From Clavibacter californiensis (lineage in GTDB: Bacteria; Actinomycetota; Actinomycetes; Actinomycetales; Microbacteriaceae): a DNA stretch of 64,000 bases. Location of the stretch: contig NZ_CP040792.1 in NCBI RefSeq assembly GCF_021952865.1, forward strand, positions 1,302,001-1,366,000. Direction: 5' to 3'. The notes beneath the pieces are model-generated. The model ran no database searches. It was not told the DNA's origin and saw only the letters and a program-made list of their open reading frames with translations. The position numbers were made by a program, and so were the translations under genes. Shown one piece after another: positions 8,733 to 17,988 of this stretch. The number at the start of each line of letters is the position of its first letter. The stretch's first letter is position 1.

Positions 8733-9842
8733 ATGAGCCCCGCCCGCGACCCGGCCCGCCTCCGGGGCGTCGACGCCGCCCGGGGCCTCGCGGTCCTCGG
8801 GATGATGGCGGCGCACGTCGCCGTGCCGCGGACCCTCGAGCTCGACGAGCCGGCGACCTGGCTCGCCATCACGGACGGCCGCTCCTCCATCCTCTTCGCG
8901 ACGCTCGCGGGGCTGTCCATCGCGCTGATGTCGGGGCGCGAGCGGCCGGCGGACGGGAGCGACCTCGCGCGCGTGCGCCTGCGGATCCTCGTGCGCGCCG
9001 CGTGCCTGTTCCTCCTCGGCGGGCTGCTGGCGTCGCTGCAGACGTACGTCGCGGTGATCCTCGAGGTCTACGCGGTGCTGTTCGTGGCCGTGCTGCCGCT
9101 GCTGCGCTGGCGCGCGTCGCGGCTGCTGGCGCTGGCCGCGGTCGCCGCCGTCGCGCTGCCGGTCACGACCACCGCGCTCGCCATCCACTTCGACGGCGCG
9201 CTGATGCGGCCGGATCCGTTCGTGGTGCTCGTCGTCACGGGCCACTACCCGGCGCTCACCTGGGTGGTGTTCGCCATCGTCGGCCTCGGGATCGGCCGGC
9301 TCGCGCTCGGAGCCGCGCGCGTGCAGCTGCTGCTCGTGACCGTCGGCGCCGGCCTCGCCGTGCTCGCGTACGGCGGCTCGGCGCTCGTCGAGGCCGCGCT
9401 GCCCGCGCCGCCGCCGGGGTGGGAGTTCATCCTCTCGACGACGCCGCACGGGGGCTCGCCGTTCGAGGTCGTGGGGTCCGGCGGGTTCGCCATCGCGGTG
9501 ATCGGCCTGTGCCTGCGCGTCGCCGCCCTGCTCCCGGCCGTGCTCGTGCCGCTCGAGGCGGTGGGGCAGCTCGCGCTCACCGTGTACGCGGTGCACATCG
9601 TGGTCATCGACCTCGTCGCGCCCGAGGGCGAGCTCATCGCGGACGACGGCGCGTACCTGGCGTTCGTGGTCGTGACCGTCGTGCTCTGCCTCCTCTGGAC
9701 GCGGACCATCGGGCGCGGGCCGTTCGAGCGCGCGCTGGGCGCGGTCGCCGGGCGCGCGTCCGCCCTCGCGCCGCGCGGGACGGGGGAGCGCGGGACGGGG
9801 GAGCGCGAGCCGGGGGAGCGCGAGCCGGAGGGCGTCCGTTAG
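8733..9842 (+). CDS. Multi-pass membrane protein, DUF418/DUF1624 (acyltransferase-like) type
   Basis: A 369-residue integral membrane protein with about ten helices. Its start (RLRGVDAARGLAVLGMMAAHV) is the R-x-x-x-x-D-x-x-R-G signature shared by heparan-alpha-glucosaminide acetyltransferase-like and acyltransferase-3-like proteins, and the later LTVYAVHIVVIDL helix fits a DUF418 C-terminal half. It probably modifies a carbohydrate or lipid at the membrane, but the substrate is unknown. The last 35 residues are a hydrophilic repeat (GTGERGTGEREPGEREPEG) likely in the cytosol. The ATG is 6 nt after TAGGGT (probably leaderless). The stop codon overlaps the stop of the convergent kinase gene by 4 nt. 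Confidence 0.8.
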   Translation: MSPARDPARLRGVDAARGLAVLGMMAAHVAVPRTLELDEPATWLAITDGRSSILFATLAGLSIALMSGRERPADGSDLARVRLRILVRAACLFLLGGLLASLQTYVAVILEVYAVLFVAVLPLLRWRASRLLALAAVAAVALPVTTTALAIHFDGALMRPDPFVVLVVTGHYPALTWVVFAIVGLGIGRLALGAARVQLLLVTVGAGLAVLAYGGSALVEAALPAPPPGWEFILSTTPHGGSPFEVVGSGGFAIAVIGLCLRVAALLPAVLVPLEAVGQLALTVYAVHIVVIDLVAPEGELIADDGAYLAFVVVTVVLCLLWTRTIGRGPFERALGAVAGRASALAPRGTGERGTGEREPGEREPEGVR

Positions 9843-10741
9843 AGCAGCGGGCCGGATCCGGTTCGGGCGTCGCGCGCGGCGGCCCCGAGCCGGCCGAGCG
9901 CGTCCACCCGGGACAGGCTCGCGGCGTCGTCCACGTCCCACGCGGCGGACAGCGCGCACCACGCCTCCGTCCACGCGAGCACGGCATCGAGGTCGGCGCC
10001 CGTCTCCTCGGCGACCACGCGCGCGCGGCGGGCCAGGCGTCCCGGCCGCAGCGCGATCGCGGGGGTGGGATTCGCGAGCACGTTCGCGGTGTCGAAGCCG
10101 GGGTCGCCGACGAGGGCCTTCGGGTCGATGGCGCGCCAGGCGTCGCTGTCGCTGTCGTCGCGGTCGTCGTCGCCGTTGCCGTCGCCGAAGCGCATGACGT
10201 TGCCGTGGTGGACGTCGCCGTGCAGCACGACGCCCGGCCCGGATCCGGCGAGCAGCTCGCGGGCGACGCCGGCGCCGCGGTCCAGGGGCCGGGGGAGCGG
10301 GCGCACGGGCTCGAGGAGCTCGCGGAACCAGACGGTCAGCGGCACGGCCTCGGCGACCATCGTCGCGTCCAGCGGGACCAGGTGAAGCCGGGCGGCGGCG
10401 CGGGCGAGGATCCGCGTGGCCCGGTCGTCGCGAGCGTCCGCGTCCGGCCCGTCGGCCGAGGCCTCCCGCACGAGGATCCCCGGGTCGCCCGAGCGCGCCA
10501 TGAGCACGGTGCCGTCGGCGTCCGACTCGAGCACGGGCGCGGCGCCGCGGCCGGCCCAGGCCGCCATCAGCCGCCCGCCGCGCCGCTCCTCCTCCACGAG
10601 CGGCACCTTGAGCATCAGGCGCGCGCCGTCGCGGCGGACCGGGGCGAGCACGCTGCTGGCTGTGCGCGTGGCAGGGCCGTCCTGATCCAGCCGCCAGCGC
10701 TCGAGCAGCGGCGCGAGCATCGAGGGGGCCGGGTCCGTCAC
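9839..10741 (-). CDS. Aminoglycoside/hydroxyurea phosphotransferase-like kinase
   Basis: A 300-residue protein-kinase-fold small-molecule kinase of the streptomycin 6-phosphotransferase / hydroxyurea kinase group. The N-lobe Lys is probably in LMLKVP (Lys45), the catalytic loop is VVLHGDVHHGNV (His174, Asp176, Asn181) and the metal-binding region reads AIDPKALVGDPGFD. Whether it gives resistance or acts on a cell metabolite is not known; an actinobacterial chromosome often carries several such kinases. The GTG start overlaps the stop of the upstream PH-like gene (GTGA), indicating coupling; an internal ATG at 10720 would give 293 residues. An acidic insertion (GDGNGDDDRDDSDSD) lies between the two motifs and is unusual. 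Confidence 0.85.
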   Translation of the reverse strand: MTDPAPSMLAPLLERWRLDQDGPATRTASSVLAPVRRDGARLMLKVPLVEEERRGGRLMAAWAGRGAAPVLESDADGTVLMARSGDPGILVREASADGPDADARDDRATRILARAAARLHLVPLDATMVAEAVPLTVWFRELLEPVRPLPRPLDRGAGVARELLAGSGPGVVLHGDVHHGNVMRFGDGNGDDDRDDSDSDAWRAIDPKALVGDPGFDTANVLANPTPAIALRPGRLARRARVVAEETGADLDAVLAWTEAWCALSAAWDVDDAASLSRVDALGRLGAAARDARTGSGPLL

Positions 10742-11388
10742 AGCCGGATCGACACGGGGACGCCCGTGAGCGCCATGATGCCGACGACGGCGCCGATCAC
10801 GCACACGCCCAGGAGCACGAGCGCCCCCGCCATCGCGATCCGCGACCGCTCGTACCAGGGCAGGATCCCGCGCCTGGCCCCGCGCAGCTCCGCCATCGTG
10901 AGCACCTTCGCCTGCTCCGTCAGCGGGAGGTCGAGGTCGGCCGCCATCGAGCGCATGGTCCACAGGTCGTACACGTGGCCGCTCAGGCGGAGGAGGAGCC
11001 GGCCGTCGACGTCCATGACGAACAGGCGCGGTCGCGTGTCGAGCGTGAGGCCCTGGTAGACGTGCACGACCAGGAGGTCGTGGACGGTGCTGCCGCGGAT
11101 GCGCGTGCGGCGCCCGAGGAAGCGGGACTCGACGTCGCCCGTGATGTGCGAGATCCGCACGTAGGAGGTGAGGTACAGGCCGGCGAGCACGGCGCCCAGC
11201 AGCACGATCAGGACCACGCCGAGGATCACGGCCTCCGCGTTCCCCGTGGGGACGGCGAGCACGAGCAGCGCCGCGCCCAGCGGGATCACGAGCGCGAGCG
11301 TGGCGAGGCCGAGCTGCCGGAGCAGCGCCGCGCGAGGGCGGATGAGCGTGCTCGTGCCCGCGGGGGGCGCGTCGCCGTCGTCCTGCAC
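10738..11388 (-). CDS. Membrane protein with PH-like domain
   Basis: A 216-residue protein with two N-terminal helices (about 26-46 and 53-75), a central soluble beta-rich section (YVRISHITGDVESRFLGRRTRIRGSTVHDLLVV, about 76-135) resembling bacterial PH-like domains, and a C-terminal helix (about 188-210). Function unknown; such proteins are usually of the YdbS/PH-domain membrane type. GTG start with GGAGG upstream. It forms a two-gene operon with the overlapping kinase gene, although no functional link is evident. Confidence 0.65.
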   Translation of the reverse strand: MQDDGDAPPAGTSTLIRPRAALLRQLGLATLALVIPLGAALLVLAVPTGNAEAVILGVVLIVLLGAVLAGLYLTSYVRISHITGDVESRFLGRRTRIRGSTVHDLLVVHVYQGLTLDTRPRLFVMDVDGRLLLRLSGHVYDLWTMRSMAADLDLPLTEQAKVLTMAELRGARRGILPWYERSRIAMAGALVLLGVCVIGAVVGIMALTGVPVSIRL

Positions 11389-11558
11389 GTGGCCTCCGGT
11401 CGTCCGACGCCGTCGCCGCGTCTGCCGTCGTCCGGCGCGCCGCGCATCCAGGGATGGGCGGCGCCCGCGGGTGCGGGCGGGACGACCGGTCCAGCCTAGG
11501 CGGGTGCCGACCCGGCGGGCAGAGGCGCTATGGGGGACACGGGGAGGCCGCCGGGGTA

Positions 11559-11600
11559 CACGAGAGCCCCGGCGGACCGGGGTCCGTCGGGGCTCTCGTG
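11559..11600. terminator. Long hairpin terminator after tRNA-Ser
   Basis: A 20-bp stem with one mismatch, CACGAGAGCCCC... (11559-11578) against ...GGGGCTCTCGTG (11581-11600), closed by a 2-nt spacer (effectively a small loop of the inner bases). It ends 5 nt before the CCA end of the tRNA gene on the minus strand, so it most likely terminates the tRNA transcript. Confidence 0.7.
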
Positions 11601-11604
11601 CGAC

Positions 11605-11692
11605 TGGCGGAGGATAGGGGATTCGAACCCCTGAGGGCTTTCACCCAACACGCTTTCCAAGCGTGCGCCATAGGCCACTAGGCGAATCCTCC
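11605..11692 (-). tRNA. tRNA-Ser (anticodon GGA)
   Basis: Read on the minus strand: acceptor GGAGGAT pairs with ATCCTCC, followed by discriminator G and an encoded CCA (11605-11607). The anticodon loop TTGGAAA gives anticodon GGA (decoding UCC/UCU), and the GTTCGAA-type T-loop and a long variable arm typical of class II tRNA-Ser are present. Length is 88 nt. Confidence 0.95.
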
Positions 11693-11737
11693 ATGACGCG
11701 TGCCGCGGCGTCAGGAACGCGGCGGCACCCGTCGATA

Positions 11738-14524
11738 CTACCTGCCCGCGAGGAGGCTCGATGCACCAGGGGTGTCGAGCAGCCCGGCGAGGGCCCGACG
11801 GGAGGGCGCGCCGAGCTTGGCGCGCGCCTGGTACAGGTGCGACTCGACCGTGCGCACGGACAGGAAGAGGCGCCCGGCGATCTCCCGGTTGCTCAGCCCC
11901 TGCGCCGCGAGCACGCCGATCTCGAGCTCCCGGCGGGTGAGCATGCTGACGTCGAGGACGGGCGTGACCGTCACAGCGGCGGCGGCCGGCGCACCACGGT
12001 CGATGCGCGCTTGGATCCGCGCCAGCGTAGCCCGCGCCTCGGAGAGGGCGGTCCCGGTCTCGCCGCCCGCCAGCATGCGGAGGAGGTCCTCGCATGCGGT
12101 CAGGGCCTGCTGGTGCAGGCCGGACTCCTCGAGCGTGCGGACGCCCTGCGCGACGAGCGCCGCGTCCGCCGTGCGGGATCCCTCCACCACCTCGGCCATG
12201 CCGTGCAGGGCCGGCACGTCGGTGCGATCGCGCACCAGGCGGGCGCCCGAGACGAGGCGGGGATCCGCGGATCCGAGCGTCCAGGCCCGGAACAGCATGC
12301 CCGCCCGGAGCGCGTGGGCGTCGCCGCTCAGGTCGCCCACGTCGAGGAGCAGCGTCGCCGCCTCCTCCGGCCGGCCGCGGGACGCGAGGATCTCCACGCG
12401 CACGCCCTCGGCGAGCATGCGCTGGTACGGGTAGCGCGGATCGGCCCGGTGCGCGATCTCCGTCGCGATGCGCTCGGCCTCCTCGGTGCGGCCGCGGAGC
12501 GCGAGCACGCGGGCGCGCTGCATGCCGATCCAGAGCCGCCACGTGCCGATGTCCGGGCCGATCAGGCGGTCGTCCGCGAGGGTCAGCTCGGCCTCCGCGC
12601 GGTCGAGCCGGCCGAGGTCGAGGGCGACGCCGCCCGTGATGGCGCCGAGGACGGGGATGAACCACTGCGCGTCCTGCGCGATCGCCGACTCCACCCACGC
12701 GTCGAGCTCGCGCTCGAGGTCGGGCAGGTCGAGGCGGCACAGGCGGCGGCTGAACGCGCTCGCCGAGAGGAGCTCGAGGCGCGCCTCCTCGAGGAGGATG
12801 TCGTCGTAGGTCCCGCGGCGGTCGGAGCGGCGGGAGACGAGGCCGAGCCCCTCGTCGATGGCGTCGCCGAGCTCGGCGCCGCGCCCGAGGTGGCCGAGCG
12901 CGAGGACGACGGCGCGCTGGGCCCTGAGGCGCACGAGCGGGCTGGCCGTGAGGGTGGAGGCGTCCCGGGCGGCGCGGAGCGCGGACTCCCACTCCATCAG
13001 CCCGAGCGACATGGCGGCGCCGATGACGGCCGCCTGCGCGCGCTCGTCGGGATCCGCGTCGGCCCCGTTCGCGATCTGGTCGAGCAGGCGGCGGACGCGG
13101 TCGGTCCCCGGCATCGCGGCATGCGTCGAGAGGACGCGCCAGTGCAGCGCCTCGACGCGCTCGGCCGCGGTGAGGGACGTCGTGTCCAGCGACTCCAGCA
13201 CCGCCATCGCGCGCGCCGGGTTGCCGAGGACGGTCAGGGCGCGTCCCCGCTCGCAGGCCGCGTACGCGTCTGAGCCGCCGCGACCGGCGATCTCCGCGAA
13301 GGCGAGCGCGTCGTGCGTCATGCCGACGTCGTTGGCGAGCCGCGAGGCGACGAGGTGCACGACCGCGAGCGTGTCCTCGCCGAAGCGCTCGACGGCGTCG
13401 CGGCGATCGTCCTCGGTGAGCGTGCGCGCGATCAGCAGGCTCTCCTTGGGGTTGAGGGGGACGCCGTGCGCCGCCTCCTGCAGGAGCGACCCGACGACGC
13501 GACGGGTGAGGGCGTCGACGGCCTCCGGGTCGGTGCGGGCGAGCGCGGCCTCGGCCTCCAGCAGGTCGGCGCGGAGGATCCGGTCGCCCTGGCCCTGCAC
13601 GCGCGCGAGGCCGCGGGCGCCGAGCACCCGCAGGATCGTCTCGCCGAACAGCCGGGCGGCACGCTGGTAGGGGACGCCGTCGAGGCGGGCGAGGAGCACC
13701 AGCGTGCTCCGCTCGTCGTCGTCGAGCATCGAGACGCGCGAGGAGACCAGCTCGAGGATCCGGGCGCGCGGCGCGTGCGGGCTCGGGAAGGCGTAGCCCG
13801 TGATGGTGCGATCCGGGCCGTCCGACTCGAGCGCCTCGAAGGTCAGCTCGCGGACGAGGAACGGCCGTCCGCCGCTGCGCCGCTGGATCTGCACACGCGT
13901 CGCCTGGTCGAGCGCGACGTGGCCCGCGATCGAGTCGATCATCGCGTCGACCTCGGCCGCATCCAGCGGGGCGAGGTCGAGCCGCTCGGCGTAGCCGTTG
14001 CGCCAGAGGCCGAGGATCTCGTGGGCCGCCTGCGCGTTGCGCACGGCCTGGTCCCCGCCCGCCTCGAGGTCCCTGGCGCGGAGGTGGCGGGGATCGCCGC
14101 CCGTGTCGTCGACGGTCACGAGCAGCGTGCAGCGCTCGCTCGCTCGCGCGTCGACGAGGGCGGCGCGCAGGTCGGGTGCCATCAGGTGCCCGTCGTCGAT
14201 GACCACGACGGGTCGCACGGCGGGGAGTGGTCGCGCGGTGCGGATCCCGGGGACCTGGTCGACGACCCGGCGCAGGACGTCGGCGAGGTCGGGCGTGGAG
14301 GCGTGGGCGCGGATCACGGTGAGGCCGTTGCGCGTGAGGGCGTCCGCGACGCGACCGGCGACGTAGCTGCGACCCGAGCCGACGCTGCCGGTGACCACGG
14401 CGCTCGTGCCGGCCGCGAGCCACCGCTCGAGCGTCTCCAGGTCGCGGGCGCGGCCGCCCCGAGCGGCAGCCGGGCTCTCGACGCGGCCGCTCGACCGCAT
14501 GTAGGTGTGCGTCATCTGCTTCAT
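11738..14524 (-). CDS. Large LuxR-type regulator with AAA/STAND-like ATPase domain
   Basis: A 928-residue regulator: ATPase domain at the N-terminus (Walker A-like GSVGSGRS, residues 46-53; Walker B-like VVVIDDGHLM), a long helical TPR-like middle, and a C-terminal LuxR HTH (LTRRELEIGVLAAQGLSNREI onward, about 868-920). The layout resembles LAL/MalT regulators, though shorter in the middle. The P-loop lysine is replaced by Arg52, so nucleotide hydrolysis may be impaired. The start at 14524 has a GGGGG-rich Shine-Dalgarno. It is monocistronic, preceded by a 400-bp leader and the SDR terminator; no target gene can be named from context. Confidence 0.88.
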   Translation of the reverse strand: MKQMTHTYMRSSGRVESPAAARGGRARDLETLERWLAAGTSAVVTGSVGSGRSYVAGRVADALTRNGLTVIRAHASTPDLADVLRRVVDQVPGIRTARPLPAVRPVVVIDDGHLMAPDLRAALVDARASERCTLLVTVDDTGGDPRHLRARDLEAGGDQAVRNAQAAHEILGLWRNGYAERLDLAPLDAAEVDAMIDSIAGHVALDQATRVQIQRRSGGRPFLVRELTFEALESDGPDRTITGYAFPSPHAPRARILELVSSRVSMLDDDERSTLVLLARLDGVPYQRAARLFGETILRVLGARGLARVQGQGDRILRADLLEAEAALARTDPEAVDALTRRVVGSLLQEAAHGVPLNPKESLLIARTLTEDDRRDAVERFGEDTLAVVHLVASRLANDVGMTHDALAFAEIAGRGGSDAYAACERGRALTVLGNPARAMAVLESLDTTSLTAAERVEALHWRVLSTHAAMPGTDRVRRLLDQIANGADADPDERAQAAVIGAAMSLGLMEWESALRAARDASTLTASPLVRLRAQRAVVLALGHLGRGAELGDAIDEGLGLVSRRSDRRGTYDDILLEEARLELLSASAFSRRLCRLDLPDLERELDAWVESAIAQDAQWFIPVLGAITGGVALDLGRLDRAEAELTLADDRLIGPDIGTWRLWIGMQRARVLALRGRTEEAERIATEIAHRADPRYPYQRMLAEGVRVEILASRGRPEEAATLLLDVGDLSGDAHALRAGMLFRAWTLGSADPRLVSGARLVRDRTDVPALHGMAEVVEGSRTADAALVAQGVRTLEESGLHQQALTACEDLLRMLAGGETGTALSEARATLARIQARIDRGAPAAAAVTVTPVLDVSMLTRRELEIGVLAAQGLSNREIAGRLFLSVRTVESHLYQARAKLGAPSRRALAGLLDTPGASSLLAGR

Positions 14525-14851
14525 GTGACCCCCGTCGCGTCAAAGCGGTGGTCCACGCCGCATCCCCCGAGGCTGCGCGGTCCTTGTGAGTACATCTTGC
14601 GCGGAATGCGGGGTTCGAGCCAGGCGAACCGACGTTTACTGATCGGATGGGTCGCGGAAATAAGTAGTCCGCACTGTGGGGGACACGCTCCGACGCTCCT
14701 AACGTCTTCTACATGTCCGGGCATGGGGATGCTCCGGACGGTGCGCTCCGACGCATCATGCGTGCGACGCACGGGACCACGACGGCTTCGGGTGCCGTCG
14801 GCCCGAAGCGTCGCCCGTGGCACGACCCGGGTGCCTCAGCAGCCCGGAAGC
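14525..14851. other. Regulator leader region, no gene seen
   Basis: This stretch between the LuxR-type gene and the SDR terminator has no convincing ORF on either strand. Its unusually low GC portion (about 14590-14720, with GAAATAAGTAGT) probably holds the promoter and operator sites of the large regulator, but I cannot assign a -10/-35 pair with confidence. Confidence 0.4.
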
Positions 14852-14890
14852 GGATGACGGCCCCCTCCATGGAGGAGGGGGCCGTCATCC
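14852..14890. terminator. Strong terminator after the SDR gene
   Basis: A 17-bp perfect stem (14852-14868 with 14874-14890, GGATGACGGCCCCCTCC and its complement) and a 5-nt loop ATGGA, located 35 nt beyond the SDR stop on the minus strand. Confidence 0.8.
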
Positions 14891-14924
14891 AGATCCGCGC
14901 GGCTCGCGCGCGAGGCGGGTGCCG

Positions 14925-15578
14925 CTAGTAGCGGAGGCCCGCGATGGCCTCGGCGACGGGCTCCTCGCCCGAGATCGCCTCGAACTGGACGCGGACGCCC
15001 GTGCCGTCCACGAGCGCGGTCGCGACGATCTCGGCGACGTCGGCGCGCGGGATGGAGCCGCGTCCCGTGGACGTGCCCACCTGGATGCGGCCGGTTCCCG
15101 CGTCGTCGGTGAGGCCGCCGGGACGCACGATGGTCCAGTCGATGTCGCGGGCGCGGAGGTCGGCGTCCGCCTCGGACTTGGCGCGCTGGTAGATCTCGTA
15201 CGTGTCGTCGCTGTCGGGGTCGAAGCCGTCGACGGCCATGGCCGAGATCATCACGTAGCGCGTGACGCCCGCCTTCTCGGCGGCGTCGGCCAGCAGGATG
15301 GCGCCGTCGCGGTCGATCGTGAGCTTGCGCTCGGGACCGGAGTCGGGCCCGCCGCCGGCCGCGAAGACCACGGCGTCGGCGCCCTGGAGCGCCTGGGCGA
15401 CCTGGTCCACGTCGCTCTTCTCCAGATCCAGCACGAGCGCCTCGGCGCCCGCCTCGGCGAGGTCGGACGCGTGGTCCGGGTTGCGGACGATGCCGACGGG
15501 CTGGTGGCCCTGGTCGGCGAGGCGTCGTTCGAGCAGTCGGGCGATCTGGCCGTGTCCTCCGGCGATGATGATGCGCAT
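14925..15578 (-). CDS. NAD(P)-binding atypical SDR (NmrA/YwnB-like)
   Basis: A 217-residue Rossmann-fold protein of the atypical short-chain dehydrogenase type. The start MRIIIAGGHGQIARLL carries the dinucleotide-binding G-G-x-G-x-I loop, DAVVFAAGGG and YVMISAMAVDG are the usual core strands, and YQRAKSEADADLR holds the Tyr-x-x-x-Lys pair; DWTIVRPGGLTDD is the typical C-terminal landmark. Such proteins act as NAD(P)H-dependent reductases or redox sensors; substrate unknown. The start at 15578 has TAGCGT (15586-15591, minus strand) 7 nt upstream and no Shine-Dalgarno, hence probably leaderless. Confidence 0.88.
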   Translation of the reverse strand: MRIIIAGGHGQIARLLERRLADQGHQPVGIVRNPDHASDLAEAGAEALVLDLEKSDVDQVAQALQGADAVVFAAGGGPDSGPERKLTIDRDGAILLADAAEKAGVTRYVMISAMAVDGFDPDSDDTYEIYQRAKSEADADLRARDIDWTIVRPGGLTDDAGTGRIQVGTSTGRGSIPRADVAEIVATALVDGTGVRVQFEAISGEEPVAEAIAGLRY

Positions 15579-15654
15579 GCCGCCCACGCTACGCCCGGCG
15601 CGGTGACCGGCTCCTGGGCGCCGCCGCCCGCCCGACCGGGCTCCCGCGTCGGGT

Positions 15655-15660
15655 ACACTC
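15655..15660 (+). promoter_or_regulatory. -10 element of the SRP RNA gene
   Basis: TACACT lies 6 nt upstream of the inferred RNA 5' end at about 15667. A -35 cannot be recognised in the GC-rich DNA before it. Confidence 0.5.
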
Positions 15661-15666
15661 GGTGTC

Positions 15667-15756
15667 GGCTCCTCGCGTGGTGCCATCCAGGTGAACTCCC
15701 CCAGGGCGGAGACGCAGCAAGGGCAGCCGGGCTCTGGCAGGTGCGCGAGGGGTCTT
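15667..15756 (+). ncRNA. ffs: Signal recognition particle RNA, small (4.5S) type
   Basis: The highly conserved SRP domain IV is present: GAACTCCCCCAGGGCGGAG followed by ACGCAGCAAGGG. The ends pair (CTCGCG near 15672 with CGCGAG near 15744), giving a hairpin RNA of about 90 nt. A pyrimidine/T-rich tail (CTTCTCCTTTT) follows and probably acts as terminator. The exact ends are inferred from pairing and the -10. It works with Ffh to deliver nascent membrane proteins; the position just before pta is a transcriptionally separate unit. Confidence 0.9.
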
Positions 15757-15797
15757 CTCCTTTTAACACGCGCAGGCTGCCGCGCAGGCGACGCCCA

Positions 15798-15803
15798 TAG
15801 GCT
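15798..15803 (+). promoter_or_regulatory. -10 element, probable leaderless pta start
   Basis: TAGGCT ends 7 nt before the pta ATG at 15811 and there is no Shine-Dalgarno in between. Confidence 0.45.
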
Positions 15804-15810
15804 TGCGGGC

Positions 15811-17928
15811 ATGGCTCGGAGCATCTACATCACGTCCGCCGAAGGGCACTCGGGCAAGTCGACGGTCGCGCTGGGCGTGCTCGACACCCTCACCCACCAG
15901 ATCCAGCGGGTGGGCGTCTTCCGTCCCATCGCGCGCTCCATCGAGGAGCCCGACTACGTGCTCCAGGCGCTGCTCGCGCACGACGGCGTCGACCTCGACT
16001 ACGACGAGTGCGTGGGCGTCACCTACGACGACGTGCACGCGGATCCCGAGGCCGCCCTCTCGCGCATCGTGGAGCGCTACAAGGCCGTCGAGGCGAAGTG
16101 CGACGCGGTCGTCATCGTCGGCAGCGACTACACCGACGTCGGCAGCCCCACCGAGCTGTCCTTCAACGCGCGCATCGCCGCGAACCTCGGCGCCCCCGTG
16201 CTCCTGGTGCTCACCGGCCGCCGCGCGGACGAGACCGGCGGCCGCAGCCCCGACGAGATGCGCCAGATCGCCGACCTCGCCATCCCCGAGCTGGTCACCG
16301 CGCACGCGGCCCTGCTCGGCGTCGTCGTTAACCGCGCCGACCCCGAGCAGCTCGACGCCATCACGGCCGCGATCCCCGCTGCCGTCCCCGCGTCGCTCCA
16401 GGCGCGGGCGCCGCACGTGCCGGTGTGGGCGATCCCGGAGGACGCGTTCCTCGTCGCCCCCACGGTCTCGGAGCTGCTCGACGCGGTCGACGGCACGCTC
16501 GTCAAGGGCGACCAGGCGCTCCTCAGCCGCGAGGCGCTCGGCGTCGTCGTCTCGGCCATGTCCATGGAGAACGTGCTCGCGCGCCTCACCGAGGGCGCCA
16601 TCGTCGTGATCCCCGGCGACCGCAGCGAGGTCCTCCTGGGTGTGCTCACGGCGCACGCCTCCGAGACCTTCCCCACGGTCGCGGGCATCGTGCTGAACGG
16701 CGGGTTCGCGCTGTCGCCCACCATCGAGACGCTCATCGCCGGGCTCGACCAGACCCTGCCGATCATCTCCACCGAGCTCGGCACCTACGAGACCGCGAAG
16801 CGCATCACGCAGACCCGCGGCCGGCTCTCGCCCGAGTCCACCCGCAAGATGGACACGGCGCTCGCAGCCTTCGAGCAGCACGTCGACACGTCGCGGCTGC
16901 TCGAGCTGCTGGACGTCAGCCGCTCCGACGTGGTCACGCCGCTCATGTTCGAGTACGGCCTCATCGAGCGGGCCAGGACGGCCGGCAAGCGGATCGTGCT
17001 GCCCGAGGGCACCGACGACCGCGTGCTGCGCGCCGCCGGGACGATCCTCAGCCGCGGCATCGCGGACGTCACGATCCTGGGCGAGGAGATCGAGGTGCGC
17101 TCCCGCGCCATCGGCCTCGGCATCGACATCGGCCGCGCGACCGTGCTCAGCCCGTTCGACGCGGTGCTCCGCGAGCGCTTCGCGGAGGAGTACGTCCGCT
17201 TGCGCGCCCACAAGGGCATGGTGCTCGACATCGCGCGCGAGACCGTGACCGACGTGTCCTACTTCGGCACGATGATGGTCCAGCTGGGCCTCGCCGACGG
17301 CATGGTGTCGGGGGCCGCGCACACGACGGCGCACACCATCCGGCCGGGCTTCGAGATCATCAAGACCACCGAGGGCGTCTCCGTCGTCTCGTCCGTGTTC
17401 CTCATGGCGCTCGCCGACCGCGTGCTCGTCTACGGCGACTGCGCCGTGAACCCGGATCCCACGGCCGACCAGCTCGCCGACATCGCCATCTCCTCGGCCG
17501 AGACCGCGGCGCAGTTCGGCATCGAGCCGCGCATCGCGATGCTGTCGTACTCGACGGGGGAGTCGGGCGCCGGCGCCGACGTGGAGAAGGTGCGCCAGGC
17601 GACGGCGCGCGTGCGGGAGCTGCGGCCGGACCTCGCGGTCGAGGGCCCCATCCAGTACGACGCTGCGGCGGACGCGGCGGTCGCGGCCACGAAGATGCCC
17701 GGCTCGGCGGTCGCCGGCCGCGCGACGGTGTTCATCTTCCCGGACCTCAACACGGGCAACAACACCTACAAGGCCGTGCAGCGCTCGGCCGGCGCGGTCG
17801 CCATCGGGCCCGTCCTGCAGGGGCTCCGCAAGCCCATCAACGACCTGTCGCGCGGCGCGCTCGTGCAGGACATCGTCAACACCGTCGCCATCACCGCCAT
17901 CCAGGCCGAGGGGATCGAGGCGGGCTGA
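15811..17928 (+). CDS. pta: Phosphate acetyltransferase, long form
   Basis: Interconverts acetyl-CoA and acetyl phosphate; with AckA it produces or uses acetate. At 705 residues it is the long three-domain form: an N-terminal BioD-like P-loop domain (YITSAEGHSGKST, residues 7-18), a central DRTGG domain (about 215-330), and the catalytic PTA/PTB domain from about 390 (FEYGLIERARTAGKRIVLPEG; DGMVSGAAHTTAHTIRPGF; NPDPTADQLADIAI). The ATG at 15811 gives the expected N-terminus directly before the P-loop. It is followed after 60 nt by ackA on the same strand, forming an operon. Confidence 0.97.
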   Translation: MARSIYITSAEGHSGKSTVALGVLDTLTHQIQRVGVFRPIARSIEEPDYVLQALLAHDGVDLDYDECVGVTYDDVHADPEAALSRIVERYKAVEAKCDAVVIVGSDYTDVGSPTELSFNARIAANLGAPVLLVLTGRRADETGGRSPDEMRQIADLAIPELVTAHAALLGVVVNRADPEQLDAITAAIPAAVPASLQARAPHVPVWAIPEDAFLVAPTVSELLDAVDGTLVKGDQALLSREALGVVVSAMSMENVLARLTEGAIVVIPGDRSEVLLGVLTAHASETFPTVAGIVLNGGFALSPTIETLIAGLDQTLPIISTELGTYETAKRITQTRGRLSPESTRKMDTALAAFEQHVDTSRLLELLDVSRSDVVTPLMFEYGLIERARTAGKRIVLPEGTDDRVLRAAGTILSRGIADVTILGEEIEVRSRAIGLGIDIGRATVLSPFDAVLRERFAEEYVRLRAHKGMVLDIARETVTDVSYFGTMMVQLGLADGMVSGAAHTTAHTIRPGFEIIKTTEGVSVVSSVFLMALADRVLVYGDCAVNPDPTADQLADIAISSAETAAQFGIEPRIAMLSYSTGESGAGADVEKVRQATARVRELRPDLAVEGPIQYDAAADAAVAATKMPGSAVAGRATVFIFPDLNTGNNTYKAVQRSAGAVAIGPVLQGLRKPINDLSRGALVQDIVNTVAITAIQAEGIEAG

Positions 17929-17988
17929 GCGCCCGTCCGTCCCGTCCGTCCCGCCCGCACTCGCACCCGCACCGTCAGGAGAATCCCC

